Shown here one piece after another: positions 25,835 through 35,286 of a DNA stretch of 64,000 nucleotides; position 1 is the stretch's first letter; the number at the start of each line of letters is the position of its first letter. The notes beneath the pieces are model-generated. The model made no database searches and was not told the DNA's origin. It saw only the letters and a program-made list of their open reading frames with translations. Location: positions 1-64,000 of the forward strand of contig NZ_CALEVF010000037.1 of NCBI RefSeq assembly GCF_937920395.1. Direction: 5' to 3'. The stretch comes from an uncultured Clostridium sp. (lineage in GTDB: Bacteria > Bacillota > Clostridia > Clostridiales > Clostridiaceae). The position numbers and the translations under genes are program-made.

Positions 25835-26620
25835 ATGTTAGAAATTATGTGGGATAGTAAAAGTGCTATGAGGGCGCAACAAGAAAAGTTAGATACAATA
25901 TCAAATAATATTGCAAATGCAAATACCAATGGGTATAAAAAACTAAACACAAATTTTAAAGATCTTGTTCATGAGACACTTGATAGAAAAGGATATCCAG
26001 TAAATGCTGCTTCGAAAACTGTGCTTCAAAATGGTACAGGTGTTAGGGTAGGAGAATGGAAAAGAGATAATACACAAGGCTCACTCACGCAGACGGGCCT
26101 ATCAACTGATTTAGCTATAGATGGCACTGGTTATTTTGAGGTGACTCAACCAGATAACACTAAGGCATATACTAGGTCTGGTAATTTTCTGACAGATGCA
26201 AGTGGAACTATAGTTGATGAGATGGGAAACAGATTAAGTATAGTTGATACGGGTGGTAATAATATTAATAAAGTAAATGGACCTTATAAATTTACTGCTA
26301 ATAATTTTCAGGTTGATGAAAATGGTAATGTAGCTATAAAGGGTAGCAATGCTATTATTGGAAAAATAAAAATTTCAACTGTTGTAGGCGATAATTCAAT
26401 GATATCAATAGGTGATAGTTTATTTCAGCCCAAATCTGGAATAACTGTCTCAGATAGCAAAGATTACTCTATTAATCAAGGTTACTTAGAGGGATCAAAT
26501 GTTGATATTAGTACTGAAATGACTGATATGCTTATGACCCAAAGAGCGTTTCAGCTTAGTTCAAGTACTTTAAAAACAGCTGATGAAATGTGGCAAATGG
26601 CTAATAATCTTCAAAAATAA
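25835..26620 (+). CDS. flgG: Flagellar distal-rod protein FlgG
   Basis: A 261-residue rod protein and the last gene of the operon. Visible features are DTISNNIANANTNGYKKLN, TDLAIDGTGYFEVTQPDN and SNVDISTEMTDMLMTQRAFQ, with the end TADEMWQMANNLQK. It follows flgF by 29 bases with a GGGAGGGAG site and is followed by a terminator. In C. difficile fliM and fliN follow at this point; here they do not. Confidence 0.92.
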   Translation: MLEIMWDSKSAMRAQQEKLDTISNNIANANTNGYKKLNTNFKDLVHETLDRKGYPVNAASKTVLQNGTGVRVGEWKRDNTQGSLTQTGLSTDLAIDGTGYFEVTQPDNTKAYTRSGNFLTDASGTIVDEMGNRLSIVDTGGNNINKVNGPYKFTANNFQVDENGNVAIKGSNAIIGKIKISTVVGDNSMISIGDSLFQPKSGITVSDSKDYSINQGYLEGSNVDISTEMTDMLMTQRAFQLSSSTLKTADEMWQMANNLQK

Positions 26621-26642
26621 TTTATTTTATTAAGTCTAAGTT

Positions 26643-26676
26643 AGACATACTTTTGTTAGTGTGTCTTTTGTTTTTT
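26643..26676 (+). terminator. Terminator of the flagellar operon
   Basis: AGACATAC (26643-26650) pairs with GTGTGTCT (26659-26666, one G-U pair) and is followed by TTTGTTTTTT. A second small palindrome, GTCTAAGTTAGAC, overlaps its left arm and could compete with it. Confidence 0.85.
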
Positions 26677-26764
26677 GAAATAATAATAAAAATAGTTTTA
26701 ATTAAGGAGAAACACTCATATATTATTAGTAAAGCACATAATAATATGATTTAGGAGGGTGATC

Positions 26765-27526
26765 ATGGGGAGTGGATATATAATTGGTTGTTTATTTAGC
26801 ATATTACTGTGGAGATTGGATAGACAAAAGGTATTTAATTTTATTAATATAAAATCAAGGAATAAAATCAAAAACATATATATAGTGCAATTTTTATATT
26901 TATGTCTTATATTTGTTATGTATTTGGGGCTTGTTTTTATAAAAAACAACCAATTATATAATGCTATTACAGCTTTTATAGTAATAGATATTAGTAATAC
27001 AGAGAGAAAAAATTTAAAAAGTAATTACAAAAAACATTTTTATGACACAATATCTACTATATCTAGCGCTCTTATCTGTGGATTTATAACACCTTTGTTT
27101 CTCATTATAATATTTGGTAATGGTGCAGCAATTGTGTTTATGATACTATACAATTTAAGTTCTGATAAGGATTTTAATATAATAGGCTTTGTTATGTCTA
27201 TAGCTATTATAATACCATCAATAATAGCAGAAGCTTTTTTATATATAATTTATGTGTTTAGAAATCGAAATTTAAAGATAAAATTTAAAGGGGATTATAT
27301 TAGTAATCTTTTTATAGTACCTCTCCTTAATGTTGATATTTTGGCTGCATTTATAGAATCAGTTAATTTTTATTCTTATCATAATGGTAACAATATGCAT
27401 TATCTAAAGTCTTATGGTTCCTATAATAATAAAATTGATAACGTATGCATCAAGGACTATTTAAGCATAAGTTATTCTATATGTTTCCTACTTTTTATAG
27501 TTTTTTTTGTTTTACAACAATTATAG
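26765..27526 (+). CDS. Unknown multi-pass membrane protein
   Basis: A 253-residue protein from the ATG at 26765, supported by AGGAGGGTGATC. I do not recognise a family. Five or six hydrophobic stretches are visible (near residues 1-16, 37-59, 93-118, 124-136, 140-162 and 236-253), with a polar segment at about 190-230 rich in Asn and Tyr. It forms a single-gene unit between the flagellar operon terminator and a bidirectional terminator. It has no visible enzyme motif. Confidence 0.7.
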   Translation: MGSGYIIGCLFSILLWRLDRQKVFNFINIKSRNKIKNIYIVQFLYLCLIFVMYLGLVFIKNNQLYNAITAFIVIDISNTERKNLKSNYKKHFYDTISTISSALICGFITPLFLIIIFGNGAAIVFMILYNLSSDKDFNIIGFVMSIAIIIPSIIAEAFLYIIYVFRNRNLKIKFKGDYISNLFIVPLLNVDILAAFIESVNFYSYHNGNNMHYLKSYGSYNNKIDNVCIKDYLSISYSICFLLFIVFFVLQQL

Positions 27527-27549
27527 GGTATTAATAAATTATAATAAAT

Positions 27550-27596
27550 AAAAAACAAAGCAAATATTTTGTAATAAATGCTTTGCTTTGTTTTTT
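27550..27596. terminator. Bidirectional terminator between convergent genes
   Basis: AAAAAACAAAGCAAA (27550-27564) pairs perfectly with TTTGCTTTGTTTTTT (27582-27596). A runs on one side and T runs on the other serve transcripts from both directions, the membrane protein gene and the pyrophosphatase gene. Confidence 0.9.
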
Positions 27597-27615
27597 ATTT
27601 AAATAATCTTAAATT

Positions 27616-29259
27616 TTATTTTATTTTACTTAGAGCAACTGTAATAGGTGGTATAACTTGTTTTTTTCTTGAAACAAGACCAGGTATATATATACCGCTA
27701 TCAGTTAATGTAATATTAAAAGCTTTTGAAACAATGTCTTTGTGTTCTCCTGCAGCTATTAATACTGAACCGCCATTTAATATATCGGTTAACATTAATA
27801 TAATCAAGTTGAAACCACTTTCTTTTGCTTTTTTATTCATTAAATCTATCATGTCATTTTTGATTAGATCGAATCCTTCAATATACATTGTACCAACTTG
27901 GGATACTCCTACTTTAAAACCACTAAGAGTAAAAACTTTAAAATCTTGGTAGAAAATTTCTTCAGCTGTTTTACCGTCAAGAGATGTACCAGCTTTAAAC
28001 ATTTCTTTAGCAAACGCTTCTATGTTTAAATCAGCAATTTGAGCTAATCTTTTTAAAGTTAAATCGTCAACGATTGTTGAAGTAGGCGATTTTAAAAGTA
28101 ATGTATCGGAAATAATGGCTGCACATAAAATTCCTGCAACACTTTTCGATGGTCTAATTCCATTTTCAAAGAATATTGTTGCTATTATTGTTGAAGTACT
28201 TCCCACTGGTTCATTTCTAAAATATATAGGTTGACCAGTTTGAACATCTGCAATTCTATGATGATCTATTATTTCTAATATTTCAGCATCTTCAAGGCCA
28301 AGTACTGATTGAGTTTTTTCATTATGATCTACAAGTATAACCTTTTTTTTATTTTCAGATATTAAGTGAAATCTTGAAATACTGCCAACAACTTTATTAT
28401 TTTCATCAAGAACTGGATAACTTCTATATCTAGTCTCAAGCATAGTGTATTTTATCTCATCAATAAAATCATCTGTATTAAAAGTAACAAGATTTTTTCT
28501 AGTCATAACATAATCTATAGGGATGCTTTGAGTTATAAGCCTAGAAGCTGTAAAAGTGTCATATGGTGTTAATATAACTGTACACCCATTAGTTTTTGCA
28601 AGCTCAAGAACCTCTTCTGTTGGAGTATGATTACCTGTAATAATTATAAGTGATGCTTTAGAACTAATTATTAAGCACTGTGAATCTTCTCTATCACCAC
28701 ATAGGGCAATATCTCCAGCTTCAATTACTGTTTTTGTGCTATCAGGCTGCATAGCAGCTACAATTATTTTACCCGTTATTTTAAAGGGCGTCTCTGGCTT
28801 GTATAAACATTTAGCGGATAGAGTATCTAAAATGTTTTCAAGTGGTGTATTACTCTTTGCAAGAATTGAATTGTCCCAAATATCTAAATAGTTTGAAGCA
28901 AGATTTGAAACTGAAGCTACACCAGCTAATTGTTCATTTTCATCTATTACAGGTAGTGTTTTAACATTCTTTTTCTTCATAATAGACCAAGCCATTTTTA
29001 AAGAAATATCTGGTGAAATTGGAGCTACAACATCAATATCTAAATCAGAAATTTGTGTTTTAACTGTAGTTATAAGTTTAGGTTCAGGTACAGCAAAATA
29101 TTTAAGAATAAATTTTGTTTCAGGATTTGTTTCACCAAGCCTTATTGGAATTGCAGTAACTTTACCAGTTTTATTTTTAAACTCTGAATATGCAATAGCA
29201 GAACAAATAGAATCTGTATCTGGATTTTTGTGACCAGTAATATAAATAATGTTTTTCAC
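27616..29259 (-). CDS. ppaC: Manganese-dependent inorganic pyrophosphatase with CBS and DRTGG domains
   Basis: Family II (DHH) pyrophosphatase that hydrolyses PPi to phosphate; 547 residues. The catalytic domain is split: an N-terminal part with GHKNPDTDS at 9-17, then an insert of two CBS halves around a DRTGG domain (about 70-300), then VDHNE, the IIDHH signature and the C-terminal DHHA2 part with SRKKQVIPP. Short family members have about 310 residues; the insert makes the enzyme nucleotide-regulated (AMP/ADP inhibit, ATP or diadenosine polyphosphates activate in studied clostridial enzymes). Starts with GTG at 29259 after AAGGAGGATA. Confidence 0.96.
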   Translation of the reverse strand: MKNIIYITGHKNPDTDSICSAIAYSEFKNKTGKVTAIPIRLGETNPETKFILKYFAVPEPKLITTVKTQISDLDIDVVAPISPDISLKMAWSIMKKKNVKTLPVIDENEQLAGVASVSNLASNYLDIWDNSILAKSNTPLENILDTLSAKCLYKPETPFKITGKIIVAAMQPDSTKTVIEAGDIALCGDREDSQCLIISSKASLIIITGNHTPTEEVLELAKTNGCTVILTPYDTFTASRLITQSIPIDYVMTRKNLVTFNTDDFIDEIKYTMLETRYRSYPVLDENNKVVGSISRFHLISENKKKVILVDHNEKTQSVLGLEDAEILEIIDHHRIADVQTGQPIYFRNEPVGSTSTIIATIFFENGIRPSKSVAGILCAAIISDTLLLKSPTSTIVDDLTLKRLAQIADLNIEAFAKEMFKAGTSLDGKTAEEIFYQDFKVFTLSGFKVGVSQVGTMYIEGFDLIKNDMIDLMNKKAKESGFNLIILMLTDILNGGSVLIAAGEHKDIVSKAFNITLTDSGIYIPGLVSRKKQVIPPITVALSKIK

Positions 29260-29285
29260 GTATATCCTCCTTGTCTTTTCCTATG

Positions 29286-29313
29286 GCAGATAATAATACT
29301 AATTATTATCTGC
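29286..29313. promoter_or_regulatory. Perfect 12-bp inverted repeat in the ppaC leader
   Basis: GCAGATAATAAT (29286-29297) pairs with ATTATTATCTGC (29302-29313) around a 4-base loop. It lies between the predicted minus-strand promoter and ppaC, so it would fold in the 5' untranslated mRNA, or act as a DNA operator. There is no T run after it on the minus strand. Confidence 0.45.
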
Positions 29314-29346
29314 GTGTCGTTTTAACTAATATTTATTGATAATATT

Positions 29347-29375
29347 ATTTTATATTCAAACTTACATATTGTAAA
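29347..29375 (-). promoter_or_regulatory. Candidate sigma-A promoter of ppaC
   Basis: Read on the minus strand, TTTACA (29375-29370, 5/6), a 17-base spacer and TAAAAT (29352-29347, 5/6) form a promoter pointing at ppaC, giving a leader of about 80 bases. Confidence 0.5.
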
Positions 29376-29540
29376 GAAAAAACCATATATTCTTTTCATA
29401 TGTAGGAAAGTAAGCACATATAGTAGTAAAGAATAAAAATTATAGAAATGTAGTCATCTTAAAATAACAAGATAATTGCATATGGAAGATAACAATTAAA
29501 ATATGTTATCTATATTAAAGAGGCGTAAGGGGGAATATAA

Positions 29541-32150
29541 GTGTTTAATGAACGAATGTCAAATAACAATGCTAAGGATAAAAATAAGTCAAGCGGACTT
29601 GGTTATGATAGTGTTACCTCATCGAAGGGGTTAACAAATGCAGATGCAGAGAGTAGGCTTAAAAAGTATGGATTTAATAAATTAGAAAGTAAAAAAAAGA
29701 TATCAGCTCTTCAAATATTTATTTCCCAATTTAATGATTTTATTACTTGGATATTAATTGTAGCAACAGTGCTTTCGGGACTTATGGGCGAAAAAGCAGA
29801 TGCAATAACTATATTGATAATAGTTATAATGAATGGAATTTTAGGCTTTATTCAAGAGTTTAAAACAGAGAAGTCTTTAGAGGCACTTAGTAAGCTCGCA
29901 GCACCAACAGCTAAAGTAGTTAGAAATGGCGGGATTTCAGTAATAAATGCAATATATCTAGTGCCAGGAGATCTTGTGATTTTAGAAAGTGGCGATAGGA
30001 TACCTGCAGATTGTATTTTGACGTTATGTAATAATGTCATGCTTGATGAATCCTTACTTACTGGAGAGTCAGCTGGTGTATCTAAAAGTGCAAGTTCTAA
30101 GGAAAATACCATTTATATGGGAACAATAATTCTTACTGGAAAAGCAAAAGCAAAAGTTATTGCAACTGGTATGAGTACGGAAATGGGAAAAATAGCAGAT
30201 ATGCTTCATAGTATAGATAATGAGAGGTCACCATTAAAAGACCGTTTGGCACATCTTGGCAAAATATTAGTTATACTTTGTATAATAATTTGCGTGGTTG
30301 TATCTCTTATGGGAATTTGGCGTGGACAAGACAAGTATGAAATGTTTTTACTTGGAGTAAGTCTTGCGGTTGCCGCAATCCCTGAAGGATTGACTGCTAT
30401 AGTTACAGTCGCTTTGGCCCTTGGTGTATCTAGAATGCTTAAAAGGAACGCTCTAGTTAGAAAATTACCAGCCGTTGAAACTTTGGGTTGTACGTCTGTA
30501 ATATGTACTGATAAAACAGGAACGCTTACTGAAAATAATATGACAGTAAAAGCATTATATTTTGATGGTAAGATTTACAATATTGATAATGACAAAATTC
30601 CGATGAATTTAATGATGAAAAAAGCCTATACATACTGTAATGATTGTAATTATGATTTCAGTGGTAGAAATATTGAAAAGTGTTTATTTGGTGATCCAAC
30701 AGAAACAGCATTGATTAAAGGCTTTTTTTATAATCCTAAAGAGTTGCAGGAATTTTTAAACAAAGCAAGACGAGTATATGAAATAGCATTTAATTCAACA
30801 AGAAAAATTATGTCTGTTATTGTTAAAGAAGAGGATAGAGAGGTTTGTTATGTAAAGGGTGCTCCGGAACGGGTTATAGAAAAGTGTAATTATATATTAA
30901 TTGATGGATTTATACAGCCAATGCTTCCCGTTTATAAAAATAAACTATTGAGATCTGTGGAGTCTATGTCAAACAAAGCTTTAAGATGTATGGCATGTGC
31001 CTATAAGGTGACAGGGATTACAAGAGATGATAATTTGGAAAGTAATTTAATTTTCATAGGCGTAGCAGGGATAATTGATCCTCCAAGGAAAGAAGTAAGG
31101 GACGCGGTTATAAAGTGCAAGATTGCAGGTATAAGGCCTGTAATGATAACAGGGGATCATAAAAATACAGCTTATGCAATAGGAAAAGATTTAGATATTT
31201 GTAAATATCCAGAGGAAGTTATAACTGGAGATGAACTAGATAAACTAAGTGATAAAGAATTAGATAAGAATATTGATAACTTTAAGATATTTGCAAGAGT
31301 AAGTCCTAAACACAAATTAAGGATAGTTAAGGCATTTAAGCATAAAAACCATATTGTAGCAATGACCGGTGATGGGGTTAATGATGCTCCAGCTATAAAA
31401 GAGGCGGATATCGGAATAGCTATGGGCATATCAGGTACAGATGTAACTAAAGAGGCAGCATCTATGATATTACTCGATGACAATTTTGCAACTATTGTTT
31501 CTGCAGTTGAAGAAGGACGTGTTATTTATAATAACATTAGAAAATTTATAAGATATTTATTATCGTGTAATTTGGGAGAGGTACTTACCATGTTTTTGGC
31601 TTCTTTATTTTATTTAGAGAATCCACTTCTTCCAATTCAAATTTTATTTGTAAATTTAGTTACAGATGGACTTCCAGCTATTGCGCTAGGAGTAGATCCT
31701 GCAGATCCTGATATAATGTTTGAAAAACCTAGAGGAAAAAATGAAAGTGTATTTTCAAGAGGGCTTACAGAAAAGATTATCATACGTGGCTGCCTTATAG
31801 GTGTTTGTACAATATTGTCATTCATTGGTGGTAAATATTATGGTATGAGTATTGAGGCATGTAGAACACTTGCTCTTGGAACTTTAGTTTTATCTCAACT
31901 TATACATGTATTTGAATGTAGATCTGAAAAACATTCTTTGTTTGAAATTAATCCATTTACAAATATGTTCTTATTGGGGGCTGTAAGTATATCAGTAATT
32001 ATGTTACTTAGTATAGTTTACATTCCATTTTTACAGAATGTATTTCATACTATAGCACTTAATTTAGGACAATGGTTAATTATTTTATTTTTCTCAAGCA
32101 TTATTTCTTTTATAAATAGTTTGTATTTATATTTAACAAATAAACACTAA
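29541..32150 (+). CDS. P-type Ca2+-transporting ATPase (type IIA/PMR1-like)
   Basis: Membrane pump that exports Ca2+ (or Mn2+) using ATP; 869 residues, the family length. Order: cation ATPase N domain (1-80), actuator domain with LTGES, membrane motif AAIPEGLTAIV of the M4 ion site, phosphorylation site DKTGT with Asp324, nucleotide-binding domain with KGAPE, hinge MTGDGVNDAPA, and a C-terminal group of membrane helices. The start is a GTG at 29541 after AAGGGGG. It stands alone, divergent from ppaC. Confidence 0.94.
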   Translation: MFNERMSNNNAKDKNKSSGLGYDSVTSSKGLTNADAESRLKKYGFNKLESKKKISALQIFISQFNDFITWILIVATVLSGLMGEKADAITILIIVIMNGILGFIQEFKTEKSLEALSKLAAPTAKVVRNGGISVINAIYLVPGDLVILESGDRIPADCILTLCNNVMLDESLLTGESAGVSKSASSKENTIYMGTIILTGKAKAKVIATGMSTEMGKIADMLHSIDNERSPLKDRLAHLGKILVILCIIICVVVSLMGIWRGQDKYEMFLLGVSLAVAAIPEGLTAIVTVALALGVSRMLKRNALVRKLPAVETLGCTSVICTDKTGTLTENNMTVKALYFDGKIYNIDNDKIPMNLMMKKAYTYCNDCNYDFSGRNIEKCLFGDPTETALIKGFFYNPKELQEFLNKARRVYEIAFNSTRKIMSVIVKEEDREVCYVKGAPERVIEKCNYILIDGFIQPMLPVYKNKLLRSVESMSNKALRCMACAYKVTGITRDDNLESNLIFIGVAGIIDPPRKEVRDAVIKCKIAGIRPVMITGDHKNTAYAIGKDLDICKYPEEVITGDELDKLSDKELDKNIDNFKIFARVSPKHKLRIVKAFKHKNHIVAMTGDGVNDAPAIKEADIGIAMGISGTDVTKEAASMILLDDNFATIVSAVEEGRVIYNNIRKFIRYLLSCNLGEVLTMFLASLFYLENPLLPIQILFVNLVTDGLPAIALGVDPADPDIMFEKPRGKNESVFSRGLTEKIIIRGCLIGVCTILSFIGGKYYGMSIEACRTLALGTLVLSQLIHVFECRSEKHSLFEINPFTNMFLLGAVSISVIMLLSIVYIPFLQNVFHTIALNLGQWLIILFFSSIISFINSLYLYLTNKH

Positions 32151-32214
32151 GCATCACTTATTAGTATTGTAATCGCTAGGGAATTCATCACCTAACGGTT
32201 ATGTATTCTAATTT

Positions 32215-32269
32215 AAAAATGAACTGTCTGAAAGTAGAATTTAATTCTATTTTCAGACAGTTCATTTTT
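32215..32269. terminator. Long bidirectional terminator
   Basis: A stem of about 25 bp pairs AAAAATGAACTGTCTGAAAG (from 32215) with the complementary CTATTTTCAGACAGTTCATT (to about 32266), with a small loop at 32241-32243 and A and T runs on either side. It serves the Ca2+-ATPase and the convergent basic-protein gene. Confidence 0.88.
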
Positions 32270-32688
32270 TACTTAAATCGTTTATCAGCTCTTACTCGTT
32301 GTACCTTTGGAGCAGGGGTGCCTTCCTTAGTTGGAACTAAGTCTTTTTTGGTAGTCATATTTCTTATGTTAACAATTTGAATCTGTTCTCTGTGCTCTTT
32401 ACCTTTTTTACCTTTCATTCCTTGAATTATAACAGAATGTCCTTGAAGTACCGATATAAAGTGTATCTTTTTGAACCAACGATGTTTTTTAAATATGCAC
32501 TTAGAAATCGCTTTACTTCCATCAGCCTTTACAAGAATTATAACAGTTAATTTATAAAATATTCTAAGATAATTCTTTGATTCTACTTTGACAGATAGAA
32601 CTCTACCTTGTGCCTGAGTAAGTCTATCACCATATCTTTTTAAGTATGACTGTGTGTAGCTATTGGTTAATTTTTCTTTTAATCCCAT
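32269..32688 (-). CDS. Small basic protein of unknown function
   Basis: A 139-residue protein from the ATG at 32688, with AGGAG 7 bases upstream. It is strongly basic (many Lys and Arg, especially KKHRWFKKI and the C-terminal VQRVRADKRFK) and has no membrane segment except one weak hydrophobic stretch (YKLTVIILV). I do not recognise the family. Basic charge suggests a nucleic acid or membrane-surface partner, which is inference. It is a single-gene unit divergent from the Lon-like gene. Confidence 0.7.
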   Translation of the reverse strand: MGLKEKLTNSYTQSYLKRYGDRLTQAQGRVLSVKVESKNYLRIFYKLTVIILVKADGSKAISKCIFKKHRWFKKIHFISVLQGHSVIIQGMKGKKGKEHREQIQIVNIRNMTTKKDLVPTKEGTPAPKVQRVRADKRFK

Positions 32689-32932
32689 CAAATTACTCCT
32701 TTACAATAAAAATTATAAAAAATAAAAAAAGTCAATAAGCTTATTATATCTTAAGTTGTTATTTAACTCAAGCATTAAAAAATGTCTATTTATAAAATTA
32801 TATTACTTTTTTTATATAAAAAGATATGTAGTCATAAAATTAGAAAAATTATTAATCTATAATGATAATATTTGTCCCCAAATGTGTAATTTAAGAATAT
32901 TAATAGAATAAAGAATTGAAAGGAGGAGGAAT

Positions 32933-35230
32933 ATGAGTAAGGAATTAACTCCAAAGGATATAATATATGAATTTGATATTGAAAATATGGGCGCAAGGGA
33001 AACATTAGATTCTATGCCACAATATTTAGATGTAATAAAAAATGTTAAAACTGCAATGAGTATAGAAAAAGAGGGTTTTAATGTTTATTTAATAGACGAT
33101 TTTTCAAAGGAAAGCCTTAAAGATATTACTGAATGTGTAGCTAATATGTTTAAGAATAGTAGCAAACCAAAAGACATTTGTTATGTATTATATGAAGATG
33201 AAAAAATTCCAAAACCTATTATTATAAGTAATGGGGGTGGAAATAGGTTGAAAGATATACTTGAGGGATTGCAGGATGAGTATTTAGAGTGCACATTCCA
33301 GTTTTATAATAATTCATCAAATAAAGAAAAAGAGGAAATTCAAGAAGGAATTCAAAAAAAAAGGAATGAACTTATTGGTGAACTGATAGATATAGCAAAG
33401 GATAGAGGTTTTGATATAAAGTCTACTAATAATGGTTTTACATTTATTCCATTAAGTAAAGGAAAAGAAATGTCAGAGAATGAATATGATACTTTAGATA
33501 AAGTGAGGAAAGAAGAAATTTTAGCTACGGCAAAAATGTTAAAAGAAAAAGCTAAGAATACTTTAGAAGAATTAAAAGATTTTGAAGTAAAAGACTTAGA
33601 TAAAATAAAACAAATAATGGGAATATACTATAAAAATGAAATGAGCCAATTAAAAGAAGACTTTAAAGATATGTTTGTGGAAGATGAGGTTGTAGTGGAG
33701 TATATAGAGATAGTATGCAATGCCATCGAAACAAGACTTATAGATAATTATTCACTGAATTATGATGATGATGAAGAACAAATAAATGAAATTATATACA
33801 AATATATTGTTAATGTAATTGTAGATAACAGTAATAATAAAGTACCTCCAGTAATTTTTGAACAAGATCCCAACTTAATGAATTTAATTGGTAATATAGA
33901 ATATGAAAACCACAAAGGGGTTTATACAACAAACCTTGGATTTATAAAAAGTGGTAGTTTGCTCAAAGCAAATCAAGGGTGTTTGCTAATTAGAATGAAT
34001 AGTTTACTAAGTAACCCTTTGGCCTATTCCCAATTAAAGAAATCTTTATTAACACAAAAGGTAGATGTTGGAGCTACAAGTAACCATTATGAGATTATTT
34101 CTTTAAATGCTTTAAAACCAGAACCAATATCCATCAAAACAAAAATAATTCTTATTGGAGATTATGAGACATATGACTTGCTTTATAATTATGATGAGGA
34201 CTTTAAAAAGATTTTCACTATAAAAGCAGAATGTAATCCAGTGCAGAATATAGATAATAATCTAAAAAATTCTTTAGTGTTTGAGATTAATAAGATGTGT
34301 TATGAAAATAACTTTAAATCAATTACAAATGGAGCTATTAGAGAAGTAGCAAAGATAATGTCTAAGAGGGTAGAAAGTAAGAAAAAAATTTATTATGATA
34401 AACATGAGATCAAGAAAATATTAATTTTAGCCAGTAATAAGGTTGAGTTAGAAAATAGAACTCAGATTAATGAAAATGATATAATTGATGTAGGGTACAC
34501 AAAAGATATTATGGAAAAGGAAATTTTAAACCACTATACTGAAAAGAAAATGCTTATAGATGTTAGCAATAGTAAAATAGGACAAGTGAATGGATTATCA
34601 GTAATTGATACAGGATATTTTAGTTTTGGTAAGCCGATAAAGATCACTTGCTGTTGTTATAAAGGATCAGGTAATATAATAGATGTTCAGCAAGAGAGTA
34701 ATTTAAGTGGTAGCATCCATAGTAAATCTATTAATATTTTGAAGGGATATATGAGTAATATTAATGGTGGATTTAGTAGACTACCGGTAGATTTTCATTT
34801 GAGTTTTGAACAAATATACGGAAAAATAGATGGTGATAGTGCATCAGTTGCAGAAATAATAAGTATGCTCTCTGCATTAAGTAAAGTACCAGTAAAGCAA
34901 AACATTGCTCTTACAGGTTCTGTAAACCAATTTGGTGAAGTTCAACCTATAGGAGGAGTAAATCATAAAATAGAAGGTTTCTTTGCGGCCTGCAAAGTCT
35001 TAGACACTGTAAAGGATAAAGGTGTATTGATACCACTATCTAATGCAGACGATTTGGTTCTAAATGAGGAAGTTGAACAGGAAATTAAAAATGGAAACTT
35101 TCATATCTATACAATGACCTCAATAGATGATGCCATTCAAGTACTAATGGGTGACTCAGAAGAAAACTTTGAATCCCTAATGCTAACCATCAGCAAAGAG
35201 TTAAAGAAATATAGCAGTAGTAGAAAATAA
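32933..35230 (+). CDS. Lon-family (LonB-like) protease with degenerate ATPase part
   Basis: A 765-residue protein with a C-terminal Lon S16 protease domain: catalytic Ser636 in DGDSAS and Lys679 in GGVNHKIEGFF, the Ser-Lys dyad. The N-terminal half aligns in layout with the AAA part of COG1067 LonB-like proteases, but the P-loop region reads EGFNVYLIDDFSKESLKD with no GxxGxGK, and the Walker B region reads QGCLLIRMNSLL without acidic residues. ATP hydrolysis therefore looks lost while the protease appears intact. A coiled-coil insert lies around residues 180-290. Start supported by AGGAGGAGG. Confidence 0.88.
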   Translation: MSKELTPKDIIYEFDIENMGARETLDSMPQYLDVIKNVKTAMSIEKEGFNVYLIDDFSKESLKDITECVANMFKNSSKPKDICYVLYEDEKIPKPIIISNGGGNRLKDILEGLQDEYLECTFQFYNNSSNKEKEEIQEGIQKKRNELIGELIDIAKDRGFDIKSTNNGFTFIPLSKGKEMSENEYDTLDKVRKEEILATAKMLKEKAKNTLEELKDFEVKDLDKIKQIMGIYYKNEMSQLKEDFKDMFVEDEVVVEYIEIVCNAIETRLIDNYSLNYDDDEEQINEIIYKYIVNVIVDNSNNKVPPVIFEQDPNLMNLIGNIEYENHKGVYTTNLGFIKSGSLLKANQGCLLIRMNSLLSNPLAYSQLKKSLLTQKVDVGATSNHYEIISLNALKPEPISIKTKIILIGDYETYDLLYNYDEDFKKIFTIKAECNPVQNIDNNLKNSLVFEINKMCYENNFKSITNGAIREVAKIMSKRVESKKKIYYDKHEIKKILILASNKVELENRTQINENDIIDVGYTKDIMEKEILNHYTEKKMLIDVSNSKIGQVNGLSVIDTGYFSFGKPIKITCCCYKGSGNIIDVQQESNLSGSIHSKSINILKGYMSNINGGFSRLPVDFHLSFEQIYGKIDGDSASVAEIISMLSALSKVPVKQNIALTGSVNQFGEVQPIGGVNHKIEGFFAACKVLDTVKDKGVLIPLSNADDLVLNEEVEQEIKNGNFHIYTMTSIDDAIQVLMGDSEENFESLMLTISKELKKYSSSRK

Positions 35231-35235
35231 TTAAT

Positions 35236-35286
35236 GAAAAAAAGCCACAGAAACTAATTTATTAGTATCTGTGACTTATATTTTTT
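35236..35286. terminator. Bidirectional terminator between lon-like gene and ychF
   Basis: An interrupted stem at 35242-35277 (AAG-CACAGA-ACTAAT with ATTAGT-TCTGTG-CTT, three single mismatches) is flanked by an A run on the left and a T run on the right, serving both convergent genes. Confidence 0.85.

Noticed and set aside
27578..27952. Plus-strand frame of 124 codons over the end of the pyrophosphatase gene
   Set aside because: It begins inside the bidirectional terminator and runs opposite to the clearly conserved C-terminal domain of the pyrophosphatase.
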